A stretch of 64,000 bases of DNA. Origin: Desulfatibacillum sp. GTDB taxonomy: Bacteria; Desulfobacterota; Desulfobacteria; Desulfobacterales; SpSt-501. The stretch is from contig DYEU01000018.1 of NCBI GenBank assembly GCA_020725555.1, positions 205,113 to 269,112 on the forward strand, written 5' to 3'. This document shows positions 35,344 to 43,805 of this stretch, in pieces. The stretch's first letter is position 1. Each line of letters opens with the position of its first letter. A program made the translations under genes and the position numbers. Under the pieces are notes generated by a model that had not been told where the DNA came from, ran no database searches, and saw only the letters and a program-made list of their open reading frames with translations.

Positions 35344-36627
35344 TCACGACCCGCGCCGGGAGGCCTGCTCCAGGGCCTCCCGGTGCAGCCGGGCGAGGTC
35401 CCCGGCGAGCCGGCGGTTGTCGAAGGCCGCAAGGACGCGCGCGCGCGCGGCGGGGAGGATCTGCCGCCTGAGCCCGGGATCACAAAGCAGCCGGTGCATG
35501 GCGCGGGCGAGGCCGGCCGCATCCCCCGGCGGGACGAGAAGGCCCGTTTTGCCGTCCTCGACCAGCTCGGGGATCGCCGAGACCCGGGTCGCCGCCACGG
35601 GGACCCCCATGCACATCGCCTCGACGAGGACGTTGGGGATCCCGTCGCGGTCGCCGTCGGCGGCGATCTCGCTGCCGAGTACGAAGAGGTCGGCGCGGCG
35701 GTACTCCTCGCGCACGGCCTCGTGGGCGAGTGTGCCGGCGAGCCGGCAGACCCCCTCGAGGCCCAGCTTGCGGACCAACCCCGCGACCCGCTCCCGCTCC
35801 GGCCCCTCGCCGACCAGCGTGTAGGCGAAGGACAGGCCCTCCCCCTTGAGTCGCGCCAGGCCGTCGAGGATCGTGGGGATCCCCTTTTTCGCGATCAGCC
35901 GCGCCACGGTGAGGATGCGGAAGGGCGGGCGGGCCTCGAAGCGCAGGGCCCCGCCGGGGTCGAAAAAGCGCGTGTCGATGCCGTGGTAGAGGCGGTGGAT
36001 GGGGGTTGCCAGCCCGGCGGCGACCCGGCCGAGGTGCTGCGCGTTGTACCCCGTGCAGGTGACGACGAAGCGGGCGCGGGCGATCTTTTCCCGGAGCTGC
36101 GCGGGATCCGTGGTGTAGATGTCCTTGGCGTGCGCCGTGAAGCTGAAGGGAAGCCCCGCGAGGACCGAGGCGTAGAGCGCGACCGAGGCCGGCGAGTGCG
36201 CGAAATGGGCGTGGAGGTGGGCGATCCCGCTTGCCGGCAACACGCGCTCGACGAGCCAGCCCGCCTGCAGAAAATGCCTCAGGCTCGCCGGGTTCCCGCC
36301 CCGCGCCAATCGCCGCAGGGCAAGGTGCAACCCCGCCGCCCAGCGGCCCGGGCGGCGCAGGGCGAGGCGGAGGTTGCGGAAAAGGAGGCGGTGGGCGTTC
36401 TTCAGAAAGGTCTCGGGGAGGTAGTCCACCCGCGCCCGGATCGCGGCCACGACGGGGTGGGTGATCGCCTCCCGCCCCGGCCGCATGGAGAGGATGCGGA
36501 TCGCGAGGCCCGCCTCCTCGAGCAGGCGGATCTCGTTGGCGATGAAGGTCTCGGAGATCCGGGGATAGCCCTTGAGCAGCATCCCCAGGACCGGCGGCCG
36601 CGGCGCCGGATCGGGATCGCGGGGCAT
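35344..36627 (-). CDS. GT4-family glycosyltransferase
   Basis: The product is 427 aa with a GT-B fold. The N-terminal half contains GYPRISETFIANEI and LHAHFAHSPASVALYAS, typical of bacterial exopolysaccharide GT4 enzymes. The C-terminal half has the nucleotide-sugar site: RILTVARLIAKKGI, YTLVGEGPERERV, and the Glu-rich GIPNVLVEAMCMGVPVAATR with IPELVEDGKTGLLVPPGD. It transfers a sugar from an NDP donor to a glycan or lipid acceptor. The start lies 1 base after the stop of the upstream glycosyltransferase, so the two are one operon. Confidence 0.92.
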   Translation of the reverse strand: MPRDPDPAPRPPVLGMLLKGYPRISETFIANEIRLLEEAGLAIRILSMRPGREAITHPVVAAIRARVDYLPETFLKNAHRLLFRNLRLALRRPGRWAAGLHLALRRLARGGNPASLRHFLQAGWLVERVLPASGIAHLHAHFAHSPASVALYASVLAGLPFSFTAHAKDIYTTDPAQLREKIARARFVVTCTGYNAQHLGRVAAGLATPIHRLYHGIDTRFFDPGGALRFEARPPFRILTVARLIAKKGIPTILDGLARLKGEGLSFAYTLVGEGPERERVAGLVRKLGLEGVCRLAGTLAHEAVREEYRRADLFVLGSEIAADGDRDGIPNVLVEAMCMGVPVAATRVSAIPELVEDGKTGLLVPPGDAAGLARAMHRLLCDPGLRRQILPAARARVLAAFDNRRLAGDLARLHREALEQASRRGS

Positions 36628-36628
36628 C

Positions 36629-37828
36629 TCAGCCGGCCTGCCCGCGGAACTCCCGCAGGCGCTCCTTCATGACCTCGATCCCCGTCATGGGGAAACGGGC
36701 GATCGCCTCGCGGACCGGGGCCGGCTCCTCGAGGAGGCGGCCGATCCGCTCCCGCAGGCGGCCGGGGGAGAGCTCCTCCCAGGGGATGAGCTCGATCAAG
36801 CCGCGCTGCCGGAACGCCTGCGCGCGCAGCGCCTGTTCGCGGCGCGGGCTCTCGCGGGGCACGACCAGCGCGGGGGTCCCCACGCTCAGGATCTCGCAGA
36901 GGGTGTTGTAGCCCCCCATGCAGACCACGACGTCGGCCGCGGCGAAGAGCGTCTCCATGCGCCGGAAGAAATGGTACATGCGCGCCCCCACCTTGCGCGC
37001 GCGCCGCGCGATCCCCTTGCGCTCGGCCCGCGGCATGAAGGGCCCGGTGATCAGGATGCTCCGGAAGGGCGCCGCCCCGGCCTCGGATTCGAGCATCGCG
37101 AGAAAGGCGTCCATCACCGGGAAGCCGTCGCCGCCCCCGCCGGTCGTCACCACGACCAGGCGCTCCCCCTCGCCGATCCCGTGCTCGCGCCGCAGCCCCT
37201 GCACGGCCTCGGCCGAGGGGACCTTGCGCGGGATGTAGCCCGTGAAGCGGAAGCGCAAGGCGAGTTCCTCGGGGATCGCATACTCGCTGACCGGGTCGTA
37301 GAGCCCGCGCTCGCCGTAGACCCAGATCTCGCTGTAGAGCTCCTCGAGCGCCCCGTAGGCCCCTTTCTCCCGCCACTCGCGGCGGGTCGTCTCGGCGTCG
37401 TCCATGATGTCGCGCAGGCCGAGCACCGTGCGCGTGGCCGGCCGCGAGCGCTTGAGCCACTGCAGCGCGGGGAGCACCTCGCGCTTCAAGCCCAGGGGCT
37501 CCTTGTCCACGATGAAGAGCTGGGGCTGGAAGCTCTTCACCGTGGCGGTGATGATGCTCTTGCGGATGTCGAGCGCGTGGCGCGGGTTGATCTTGATCGA
37601 AAGCGGCAGGTACTCTTCGTTGGTGCGCTTGATCATGCCGGGGATGCGCACGAAGTCGATCTGCTCGGGGAAGCTGAAGCGGCCGGCGATGGGCGAGCCG
37701 GTGAGGATGAGGATGTTCAGCCGCGGGGCGAGCAGGTGGGCGGCGATGGCGAGGCTCCTGCGGATGTGGCCCAGCCCGTAGGTGTCGTGCGAGTACATGA
37801 GGATGTTGTAGGTCGCGTTGCGGGCCAT
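36629..37828 (-). CDS. MurG-like (GT28-type) glycosyltransferase
   Basis: The product is 399 aa. MYSHDTYGLGHIRRSLAIAA near the start is the glycine-rich acceptor-side loop of MurG/GT28-like enzymes, and VVVTTGGGGDGFPVM plus VVCMGGYNTLCEILSVGTPA form the donor-binding half. The family is common next to polysaccharide genes. Acceptor and donor are unknown. A near-consensus promoter at 37876-37905 and a perfect 10-bp dyad lie just upstream. It is the first gene of a two-gene leftward operon, and the GSCFA gene is divergent from it. Confidence 0.85.
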   Translation of the reverse strand: MARNATYNILMYSHDTYGLGHIRRSLAIAAHLLAPRLNILILTGSPIAGRFSFPEQIDFVRIPGMIKRTNEEYLPLSIKINPRHALDIRKSIITATVKSFQPQLFIVDKEPLGLKREVLPALQWLKRSRPATRTVLGLRDIMDDAETTRREWREKGAYGALEELYSEIWVYGERGLYDPVSEYAIPEELALRFRFTGYIPRKVPSAEAVQGLRREHGIGEGERLVVVTTGGGGDGFPVMDAFLAMLESEAGAAPFRSILITGPFMPRAERKGIARRARKVGARMYHFFRRMETLFAAADVVVCMGGYNTLCEILSVGTPALVVPRESPRREQALRAQAFRQRGLIELIPWEELSPGRLRERIGRLLEEPAPVREAIARFPMTGIEVMKERLREFRGQAG

Positions 37829-37875
37829 GGGGCCTCCGGGCGCGAAGGCGTCGTTCGCCGCCGGGAAAATGCGAT

Positions 37876-37905
37876 TTTATAGTGAAATTCGGGGGATCTT
37901 GTCAA
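37876..37905 (-). promoter_or_regulatory. Near-consensus sigma70 promoter for the glycosyltransferase operon
   Basis: The minus strand reads TTGACA, 18 bp, then TATAAA. This is the best-matching sigma70 promoter in the window. It ends 48 bp upstream of the ATG, and its -35 abuts the palindrome at 37908. Confidence 0.75.
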
Positions 37906-37907
37906 TT

Positions 37908-37930
37908 CGCAGGCTTCCCCGAAGCCTGCG
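37908..37930. promoter_or_regulatory. Perfect 10-bp dyad, candidate operator
   Basis: CGCAGGCTTC and GAAGCCTGCG form a perfect inverted repeat around a CCC spacer. It sits 2 bp from the -35 of the minus promoter and 7 bp before a TATAGA (37938-37943) that could be the -10 for the divergent GSCFA gene. That places it over both promoters. A hairpin function cannot be excluded. Confidence 0.55.
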
Positions 37931-38013
37931 ACTTTGGTATAGAGAGGCTTTGCCGCACGCTTCCCCCGCGGCCGCGCGCCGCGATGCGGTTCTTCCGTTT
38001 GCGAGGTTGAGGC

Positions 38014-39012
38014 ATGGCCCGTTCCGAAGTCCACCCCGTGCACCGCTTCGAGCCCTGGCAGGTCTGGCCGGGCTCCTACGACAACCCGCCCGCCGACGGC
38101 GACTTCCCCCGGCCGCCCGATCTCGGCCTGGCGATCACGCGCCGGACGAAAATCGCCTCCATGGGGAGCTGCTTTGCCCGCGAGATCAAGCGCCGCCTCC
38201 TGCAGCGCGGGTTTTGCTACATCCAGGAGGAGGCCCACCACCCCGCCGCGGTGCACGCGAGCGCGGCCTGGGAGCGGGTCTACAACACCTTCTGCATGCG
38301 CCAGATCGTGGAGTACAGCTTCGGCGACTTCCGGCCGGCCCTGCGCTGGTGGCGGACCCCGGTCTCGGGCCGCATCCAGGACCCCTTCCGCCGCGCCGTG
38401 CTCTACGACACGGCGGAGGAGGCCGAGGCCGATTTCGCGCGCCACCGCGAGCACTCCCGCCGCGCCCTCGCCGCGGCCGAGCTGCTGATCCTCACCCTGG
38501 GGCTGACCGAGATCTGGCGCGACCGCGAGGACGGCTCCGTGATCAGCCTCCCGGGCGGGCCCTACGTGAACGAGGGCGGGGACCTCTCGCGCTACGCCTT
38601 CACGGTGAGCCGGGTCGCGGAAAACCTCGAAAACCTCGAGCGCATCCACACCCTCGTCACCGCCCACAACCCGGGCTGCCGCATCCTCGTCACCGTCTCC
38701 CCGGTCCACCTCTGGGCGACCTTCCGGCGCGACGCCGATGTCCTGAGCGCAAGCTGCAACTCGAAGAGCACGCTCCGCGCCGCGGCCGACGAGTTCGTCT
38801 CCCGCCACGAGAACGTCTTCTACTTCCCGGCCTTCGAGATGGCGACCCTCTACCGCCCGATCCTGGGCCGGAGCTGGTTCGCCCCCGGCCGCGAGAACTT
38901 TCACGTCGACAAGGCGACGGTCAAGTTCATCATGAACCATTTCTTCCGCTGGTACGCGCCCGGCGAACCCTGCGCGCCCTTCGCCCTCGAGGAGGAGGAG
39001 GGGCTCCCTTGA
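38014..39012 (+). CDS. GSCFA-domain protein
   Basis: The product is 332 aa. It carries the family hallmark IASMGSCFAREI (residues ~48-59) with a candidate nucleophilic Ser, and later blocks LLILTLGLTEIWRDREDG, ILVTVSPVHLWATF and ENFHVDKATVKFIMNHF. GSCFA proteins belong to the SGNH-like hydrolase fold and are thought to be acyl-esterases acting on glycans or lipids; no substrate is known. It is divergent from two glycosyltransferases and 63 bp upstream of gatB. Confidence 0.88.
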   Translation: MARSEVHPVHRFEPWQVWPGSYDNPPADGDFPRPPDLGLAITRRTKIASMGSCFAREIKRRLLQRGFCYIQEEAHHPAAVHASAAWERVYNTFCMRQIVEYSFGDFRPALRWWRTPVSGRIQDPFRRAVLYDTAEEAEADFARHREHSRRALAAAELLILTLGLTEIWRDREDGSVISLPGGPYVNEGGDLSRYAFTVSRVAENLENLERIHTLVTAHNPGCRILVTVSPVHLWATFRRDADVLSASCNSKSTLRAAADEFVSRHENVFYFPAFEMATLYRPILGRSWFAPGRENFHVDKATVKFIMNHFFRWYAPGEPCAPFALEEEEGLP

Positions 39013-39038
39013 CTTCCGGCCCCGCCCTCCGCGACAAT
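39009..39038 (+). promoter_or_regulatory. Putative sigma70 promoter for gatB
   Basis: TTGACT overlaps the GSCFA stop codon and is followed after 18 bp by GACAAT. It ends 37 bp before the gatB ATG. Confidence 0.5.
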
Positions 39039-39075
39039 GGCGCGCCGGTTTTGACCCCGCCGGCAAGGAGTGGCC

Positions 39076-40506
39076 ATGGAATTTGAGCCCGTGATCGGGC
39101 TGGAGGTGCACGCCCAGCTCAAGACGAGGACGAAGATCTTCTGCTCCTGCGCGACCGCCTTCGGCGCCCCGCCGAACACCCAGGTCTGCCCGGTCTGCCT
39201 CGGGCTGCCGGGGGTGTTGCCGGTGCTCAACCGCGCGGTCGTCGAGTGCGCGCTTGGCATGGCCCTGGCGGTCTCCTGCACCATCGCCCGCGAGAGCCGC
39301 TTTGCGCGCAAGAACTACTTCTACCCCGACCTTCCCAAGGGCTACCAGATCTCGCAGTACGAGCTTCCGCTCGCCGAAAACGGCCGGCTTGAGGTCGAAA
39401 CCGACGCCGGCCCCCGGGTCGTGCGCATCCGGCGCATCCACATGGAGGAGGACGCCGGCAAGCTCGTCCACGACCCCCGCCTGGGCAGAAGCCGCGTGGA
39501 TTTCAACCGCGCCGGCGTCCCGCTGATCGAGATCGTGAGCGAGCCCGACCTCGACTCCGCGGCCGCGGCCGGGGCCTATCTCCGCGCGCTGCGCGGCCTG
39601 GTCCGCTGGCTGGGGATCTGCGACGGGAACCTCGAGGAGGGAAGCTTCCGCTGCGACGCGAACGTCTCCGTGAAGCCCCGGGGGAGCCCCGTTCTGGGCA
39701 CGCGGACCGAGCTCAAGAACCTGAACTCCTTCCGCTTCGTCGAGCGCGCGATCGAGCGCGAGATCGAGCGCCAGCGCGAGCTCCTGGCCGAGGGCGGGGC
39801 GGTCGTCCAGGAAACCCGCCTCTACGACCCCGAGCGCGACCGCACCGTCCCCATGCGCGGCAAAGAAGAGGCGCACGACTACCGCTATTTCCCCGACCCG
39901 GATCTCCCGCCGCTCACGATCGACGAGGCCTGGATCGAGGCCGTGCGGCAACGCCTGCCCGAGCTCCCCGAGGCGCGCCGTAGGCGCTTCGTCGCGCGCC
40001 TCGGCCTCTCGGCCTACGACGCGGGGGTGCTCACCTCCGAGCGCGGCCTCGCGGACTACTTCGAGGAGGCGCTCGCCCGCTTTCCCCAGCCGAAGACGGT
40101 CGCCAACTGGGTGATGGGGCCGGTGCTCGCGCTCTTGAACGAGCGCGGCGTGGAGCCCCAGGCCGCCCCCGTCGCGCCGGCCGCCCTCGCCGGGCTGCTC
40201 GCGCTGGTCGAGCGGGGGACGATCAGCGCGAAGACGGCCAAGGAGGTCTTTGCCGAGATGGCCCACAGCGGCGCCGCCGCCGAGGCGATCGTCGCCGCCA
40301 AGGGACTCTCCCAGATCAGCGGCGAATCCGAGCTCGAGGCGATCGCCCGCGGCGTTCTCGCGCGGCACCCGGAGGAGGTCGCCTCCTTCCGCGCCGGAAA
40401 GAAGAAGCTCATGGGCTTCTTCGTCGGCGAGGTGATGAAGGCGACCCGCGGCCGGGCGAACCCGAAAACGGTGAACGCCCTGCTCGCCCGGCTCTTGAAC
40501 GCGTAA
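39076..40506 (+). CDS. gatB: Aspartyl/glutamyl-tRNA amidotransferase subunit B
   Basis: The product is 476 aa, the family's length. GatB binds the mischarged tRNA and activates the glutamyl or aspartyl group for amidation. [20 protein letters not shown] opens the protein; the zinc site [20 protein letters not shown], the kinase-like core ([20 protein letters not shown]) and the helical YqeY tail ([20 protein letters not shown]) follow. AAGGAG 5 bases upstream decides the ATG at 39076. gatA and gatC lie 6-8 kb away on the other strand, so the complex is encoded at two loci. Confidence 0.96.
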   Translation: MEFEPVIGLEVHAQLKTRTKIFCSCATAFGAPPNTQVCPVCLGLPGVLPVLNRAVVECALGMALAVSCTIARESRFARKNYFYPDLPKGYQISQYELPLAENGRLEVETDAGPRVVRIRRIHMEEDAGKLVHDPRLGRSRVDFNRAGVPLIEIVSEPDLDSAAAAGAYLRALRGLVRWLGICDGNLEEGSFRCDANVSVKPRGSPVLGTRTELKNLNSFRFVERAIEREIERQRELLAEGGAVVQETRLYDPERDRTVPMRGKEEAHDYRYFPDPDLPPLTIDEAWIEAVRQRLPELPEARRRRFVARLGLSAYDAGVLTSERGLADYFEEALARFPQPKTVANWVMGPVLALLNERGVEPQAAPVAPAALAGLLALVERGTISAKTAKEVFAEMAHSGAAAEAIVAAKGLSQISGESELEAIARGVLARHPEEVASFRAGKKKLMGFFVGEVMKATRGRANPKTVNALLARLLNA

Positions 40507-40514
40507 CCCCCAGG

Positions 40515-40536
40515 GCGCCGGGCCCCCGCCCGGCGC
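40515..40536 (+). terminator. Hairpin after gatB
   Basis: A perfect 9-bp stem (GCGCCGGGC / GCCCGGCGC) with a CCCC loop lies 8 bases past the gatB stop. There is no T-run. Confidence 0.5.
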
Positions 40537-40559
40537 AAACGACCCGAGGAGTCCTTTTC

Positions 40560-42203
40560 ATGAGAACGATCCGTTTCGCCCTTACCGCGGCCTTGCTCTT
40601 CGCCCTCTTCCCGGCCGCCCTCGGCGCCAAGACGCTCGCCATCATCCCCTTCAAGGTCCACGCCGACCGCGACGTGGCCTTCATGGCGGACGGGATCTAC
40701 GACATGCTGAGCGCGCGGTTAAACCGCCCAGGCGAGCTCGAGGTGAAGCCGCGGGCGGCCGTCGAGCGCGGGATCGCCGCCGTCCCCGGCGGCTTTGCCG
40801 AGGCGCGCGCCCCCGAGATCGCCCGCGCCCTGGGGGTCGACTTCCTGCTCTTCGGGAGTCTGACCGTGCTGGGCGAGGGAGTGAGCCTCGACGCCAAGGC
40901 GATCGAGGCGGCGGGCGGCCGACCGCCCCTTTCCTTTTCCGAGCAGAGCGCAGAGTTAGGCGGGATCATCTCCCGCGTGAACCGCATGGCGGGCGAGATC
41001 CAGGCCGCGCTTCTGGGAAAACCGGCCGCAGCGAAGGCCGGCGGCGCCCCCTCGCCCGCCGCCGCCCCGCAACCCGCCCCCCCCGCCGACACCCAGGCCC
41101 ACCCCGAGAAGCTCTTCCGCCGCCAGGGCGGGCTTGCCCCCGAGGACCGGCCCTCGCCCTTCGTCTCCGAGGAGGGCGGCGGCGGGATCGAGCTCTCGCC
41201 CCGCTTCTGGCGAAGCGCCGCCTTCAAGCAGCTCTTCAACGGCCTCGCCCTGGCCGATGTGGACGGGGACGGCAAGACCGAAACCGTGATCGCGACCCCG
41301 GAGGGGGTCCTCGTGTATCGCATGGAGCAGGGCCGCTTCCACCAGGTGCACGACCTGAGAAAGGAAAACCAGGGCCTCCCCGCGGCCCTCGATGTCGCCG
41401 ACGTGAACGGCAACGGCCGGCCCGAGATCTTCGTCACCGCCCTCAGCGCAACCCGGCGCGCGGTCTCCTCCTATGTCCTCGAGCACGACGGGCAGGGCTT
41501 CCGCCGCGTCGCCGCAAACCTCCCCCACTATTTCCGCGTCTGCCGCACCCCGGAGCGCGGCGCGGTCCTTCTCGGCCAGGAACACCGGCCGGGGAGCCCG
41601 CATTCGAACCGCATCCACGAGCTCATCTGGAAAAACGGCCGCTACGAACCCGAGGTCGCCGTTTCCGTGCCGATCGCCCTGAACGTCCTGGGGATGGCCT
41701 TCGCCGACCTGCGGGGGGAGCACAAGGAGGAGACGATCGCCTTCGACCGCGACGATTTCATCCGCATCTTCGCCCCCGGAGGGGCGGAGGAGTGGAAAAG
41801 CACCGAGAAATACGGCGGGAGCACCCTCTACTTCGCCGCCGGCCGTGCCGACCAGGGCGACGTCGAAAACCCGGTCTACCTCCCCATGCGCCTTCTCCCC
41901 TGGGGCCCGGGGGCCGACGGCAAGGGCCGGCTGCTCGTGGTGCGCAACCACGACTGGTCGGGCCGCCGACTCGAGCGCATGCGGAGCTACCAGGAAAGCC
42001 AGATCTTCTCCTTCTTCTGGGACGGCCTGGGGCTCGCCCCGGAGTGGCGGACCCGCAAGATCACGGGCGCGATCCGCGACTTCGCCGTGGGCGATTTCAC
42101 AAACGACGGCAAGAAATCCTTCGTCGCCGCGGTCGTCCTCGAGGAAGGCCACGTCATCGGCACCGACCCCAAGAGTGTGGTGATCGCCCTCGAGTTCAAA
42201 TAG
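40560..42203 (+). CDS. Exported FG-GAP/VCBS-repeat protein with TolB-like N-terminal domain
   Basis: The product is 547 aa with a signal peptide (FALTAALLFALFPAALGA). Residues ~23-140 resemble the nucleotide-binding-like domain of TolB/penicillin-binding activators (TLAIIPFKVHADRDVAFMAD, FLLFGSLTVLGEGVS). A Pro/Ala linker follows. The C-terminal ~370 residues contain Asp-rich FG-GAP-type repeats (LADVDGDGKTETVIATPEG, VADVNGNGRPEIFVTALS, VGDFTNDGKKSFVAAVV) that fold into a Ca2+-binding beta propeller. It is probably periplasmic or surface-attached. Function is unknown. A strong terminator follows 220 bp downstream. Confidence 0.87.
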   Translation: MRTIRFALTAALLFALFPAALGAKTLAIIPFKVHADRDVAFMADGIYDMLSARLNRPGELEVKPRAAVERGIAAVPGGFAEARAPEIARALGVDFLLFGSLTVLGEGVSLDAKAIEAAGGRPPLSFSEQSAELGGIISRVNRMAGEIQAALLGKPAAAKAGGAPSPAAAPQPAPPADTQAHPEKLFRRQGGLAPEDRPSPFVSEEGGGGIELSPRFWRSAAFKQLFNGLALADVDGDGKTETVIATPEGVLVYRMEQGRFHQVHDLRKENQGLPAALDVADVNGNGRPEIFVTALSATRRAVSSYVLEHDGQGFRRVAANLPHYFRVCRTPERGAVLLGQEHRPGSPHSNRIHELIWKNGRYEPEVAVSVPIALNVLGMAFADLRGEHKEETIAFDRDDFIRIFAPGGAEEWKSTEKYGGSTLYFAAGRADQGDVENPVYLPMRLLPWGPGADGKGRLLVVRNHDWSGRRLERMRSYQESQIFSFFWDGLGLAPEWRTRKITGAIRDFAVGDFTNDGKKSFVAAVVLEEGHVIGTDPKSVVIALEFK

Positions 42204-42486
42204 CCCCTCCCCGGACACGGCCCTGGGCAAGGGGGCCGGGGCGAGTGGGATCCCCGCCGCACGCGACAGGCGGGGGCGGCACCCCCGGTCTCCCTCGGCC
42301 TTCGCGGGGAGGGGTCCCGCCTCTTTTTCGGCGGGGCGGGCCGCGGGGGTGGGTGCGCCGCGGCAAGCGTGGGGCGCGGTCGCTTCCTTCCCGGAAGGGG
42401 CGGAAGGGGGGGCAGCGGGAAATGAAAAGGCCCGGGGCCGAAGCCCCGGGCCTTTTCGTGCAGGAAGGCCGGAAGAAGCGGCGGGA
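42204..42486. other. Intergenic stretch between convergent genes
   Basis: This 283-bp gap lies between the FG-GAP gene and the convergent porin gene. Apart from the strong bidirectional terminator at 42425-42456 I see no promoter, gene or repeat in it; the open frames that cross it are GC-rich filler. Confidence 0.6.
42425..42456. terminator. Bidirectional intrinsic terminator
   Basis: A perfect 14-bp inverted repeat (AAAAGGCCCGGGGC / GCCCCGGGCCTTTT) has a CGAA loop on plus and TTCG on minus. It gives a stable tetraloop hairpin with a T-run on each strand and serves both the FG-GAP and porin genes. Confidence 0.9.
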
Positions 42487-43587
42487 TCAGAAATCGATCT
42501 GCCACTTCGCGCCGGCGTACCAGCGGTAGCCGACGTTGTCGTCCGTCACCGGGTCGTCGCCGAAATCGATGTAGCCGATTTCGGGGATCAGGTAGACGCC
42601 CTTGGCGAGGGTGATCACGGCCTGGATGTAGGCTTCCCAGGCCACGGCGTCGTCCACGCCGGAGACGTCGGCGTCGTCGTTGCGGTAGCCGACGCCCGCC
42701 TCGAACTTCAGGGTGTCGGTGAACTTGAGGCCGGCGACGAGCATCGCGGACAGGCTCTTTGCGTCGTTGGTGTCGTCGGTGCCCTTAAGCGTGGCCCGGG
42801 CGTAGGTCGCGCCCCAGCGGCCGTTCGCCCAGCCGGCGTTCGCCCAGTTCTGGCCGTAGGCGACCTGCGGGCCGATCCAGAAGGCGCCGATGTTGATCAT
42901 GCTGTCGATGCCGATGACGTAGGAATAGACGTCGAGGTCGTCGGTCAGGGTGCTGTCACCCCGATCGACCTTGAAGTACTGGAGACCGCCGAAGGGGCGC
43001 AGATCGAAGGCCCCGAACTTCATGAGGTAGGAGGCCTCGAGCTTGGGCAGGTTCCAGTCGGGGTCGCTGTCGACCGGGGCGATCCCCGTGGTGACCAGGG
43101 CGTTGGTCAGCAGGGCGATGTCGAAGTTGCCCAGGGTGAGCCCGAGCATCGCCGGGCGGCGGCCGTAGAAGTTGCCGTTCCCGAGAAGGCCGTTGTCGGC
43201 GTCGAAGACCTGGCCGGAGATGAAACGCGTGACCGGCGAGTAGTCTTTCCCGACCTTCAGGATGGCGTTGTCGGAGAACTTCCAGGTGCCGTAGGCGCGC
43301 CGGGTGTTGACGGAATCGTCGCCACCGTCGCCGCCGCCGGTTGCGCGCATGGCGAGCTCAATGTGCCCGCCCACGTTGCCCTCTTTCACGCGCGCGCCGA
43401 GCCGCGAGTTGCCCTGGAAATCCCAGCGCAGCCCCCAGTCGGAGTCGTTACCCGCGACCTTGCTGTCGCCGAAGTCGTCGGCGATGTAGAAGGTCGCCAT
43501 GCGCTGGCTGCCGTAGAAGGACCAGTCGGCGGCCAGGGCCGGTGCCGCAAGCAAAAGCACCGCGAAAACCGCAATCAGTTTCTTCAT
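42487..43587 (-). CDS. Outer-membrane porin-like beta-barrel protein
   Basis: The product is 366 aa. A clear signal peptide (LIAVFAVLLLAAPALA) is followed by alternating beta strands with many aromatic and Asp/Gly residues (WSFYGSQRMATFYIADDFGD, YGTWKFSDNAILKVGKDYSP). It ends in Phe (YRWYAGAKWQIDF), the Bam recognition signature for barrels. It probably forms a general diffusion channel. AGGAGG 9 bases upstream favours the start at 43587 over an in-frame ATG at 43596. A near-consensus promoter and a bidirectional terminator bracket it, typical of an abundant monocistronic porin. Confidence 0.9.
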   Translation of the reverse strand: MKKLIAVFAVLLLAAPALAADWSFYGSQRMATFYIADDFGDSKVAGNDSDWGLRWDFQGNSRLGARVKEGNVGGHIELAMRATGGGDGGDDSVNTRRAYGTWKFSDNAILKVGKDYSPVTRFISGQVFDADNGLLGNGNFYGRRPAMLGLTLGNFDIALLTNALVTTGIAPVDSDPDWNLPKLEASYLMKFGAFDLRPFGGLQYFKVDRGDSTLTDDLDVYSYVIGIDSMINIGAFWIGPQVAYGQNWANAGWANGRWGATYARATLKGTDDTNDAKSLSAMLVAGLKFTDTLKFEAGVGYRNDDADVSGVDDAVAWEAYIQAVITLAKGVYLIPEIGYIDFGDDPVTDDNVGYRWYAGAKWQIDF

Positions 43588-43743
43588 CGTCTCCATCCTC
43601 CTTGAACGAGCTGTGGGAAAACCGGTTGCCAAAACCCGACCCTTCCTGCACCTCCTTTTCCCCGGAGCGGGCGGCCTTGGGGCGTGTCACGGGGGGAAGC
43701 CTGAAAAACCCCCCGTCGGCCCTCCGGCCGAAAATCGGGGCGG

Positions 43744-43773
43744 ATCATAGGGCGAGGCCCGGACCCTTGTCAA
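43744..43773 (-). promoter_or_regulatory. Near-consensus sigma70 promoter for the porin
   Basis: The minus strand carries TTGACA and TATGAT separated by 18 bp, about 155 bp upstream of the porin ATG, leaving a long 5' leader. Confidence 0.7.
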
Positions 43774-43805
43774 GCGCTTTCTCTTTTTTCATCAAATTCG
43801 AAAAT

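Noticed and set aside
37717-40368. 883-codon open frame antisense to GSCFA and gatB
   Set aside because: Same reason: shadow of two well-supported genes and a promoter region.
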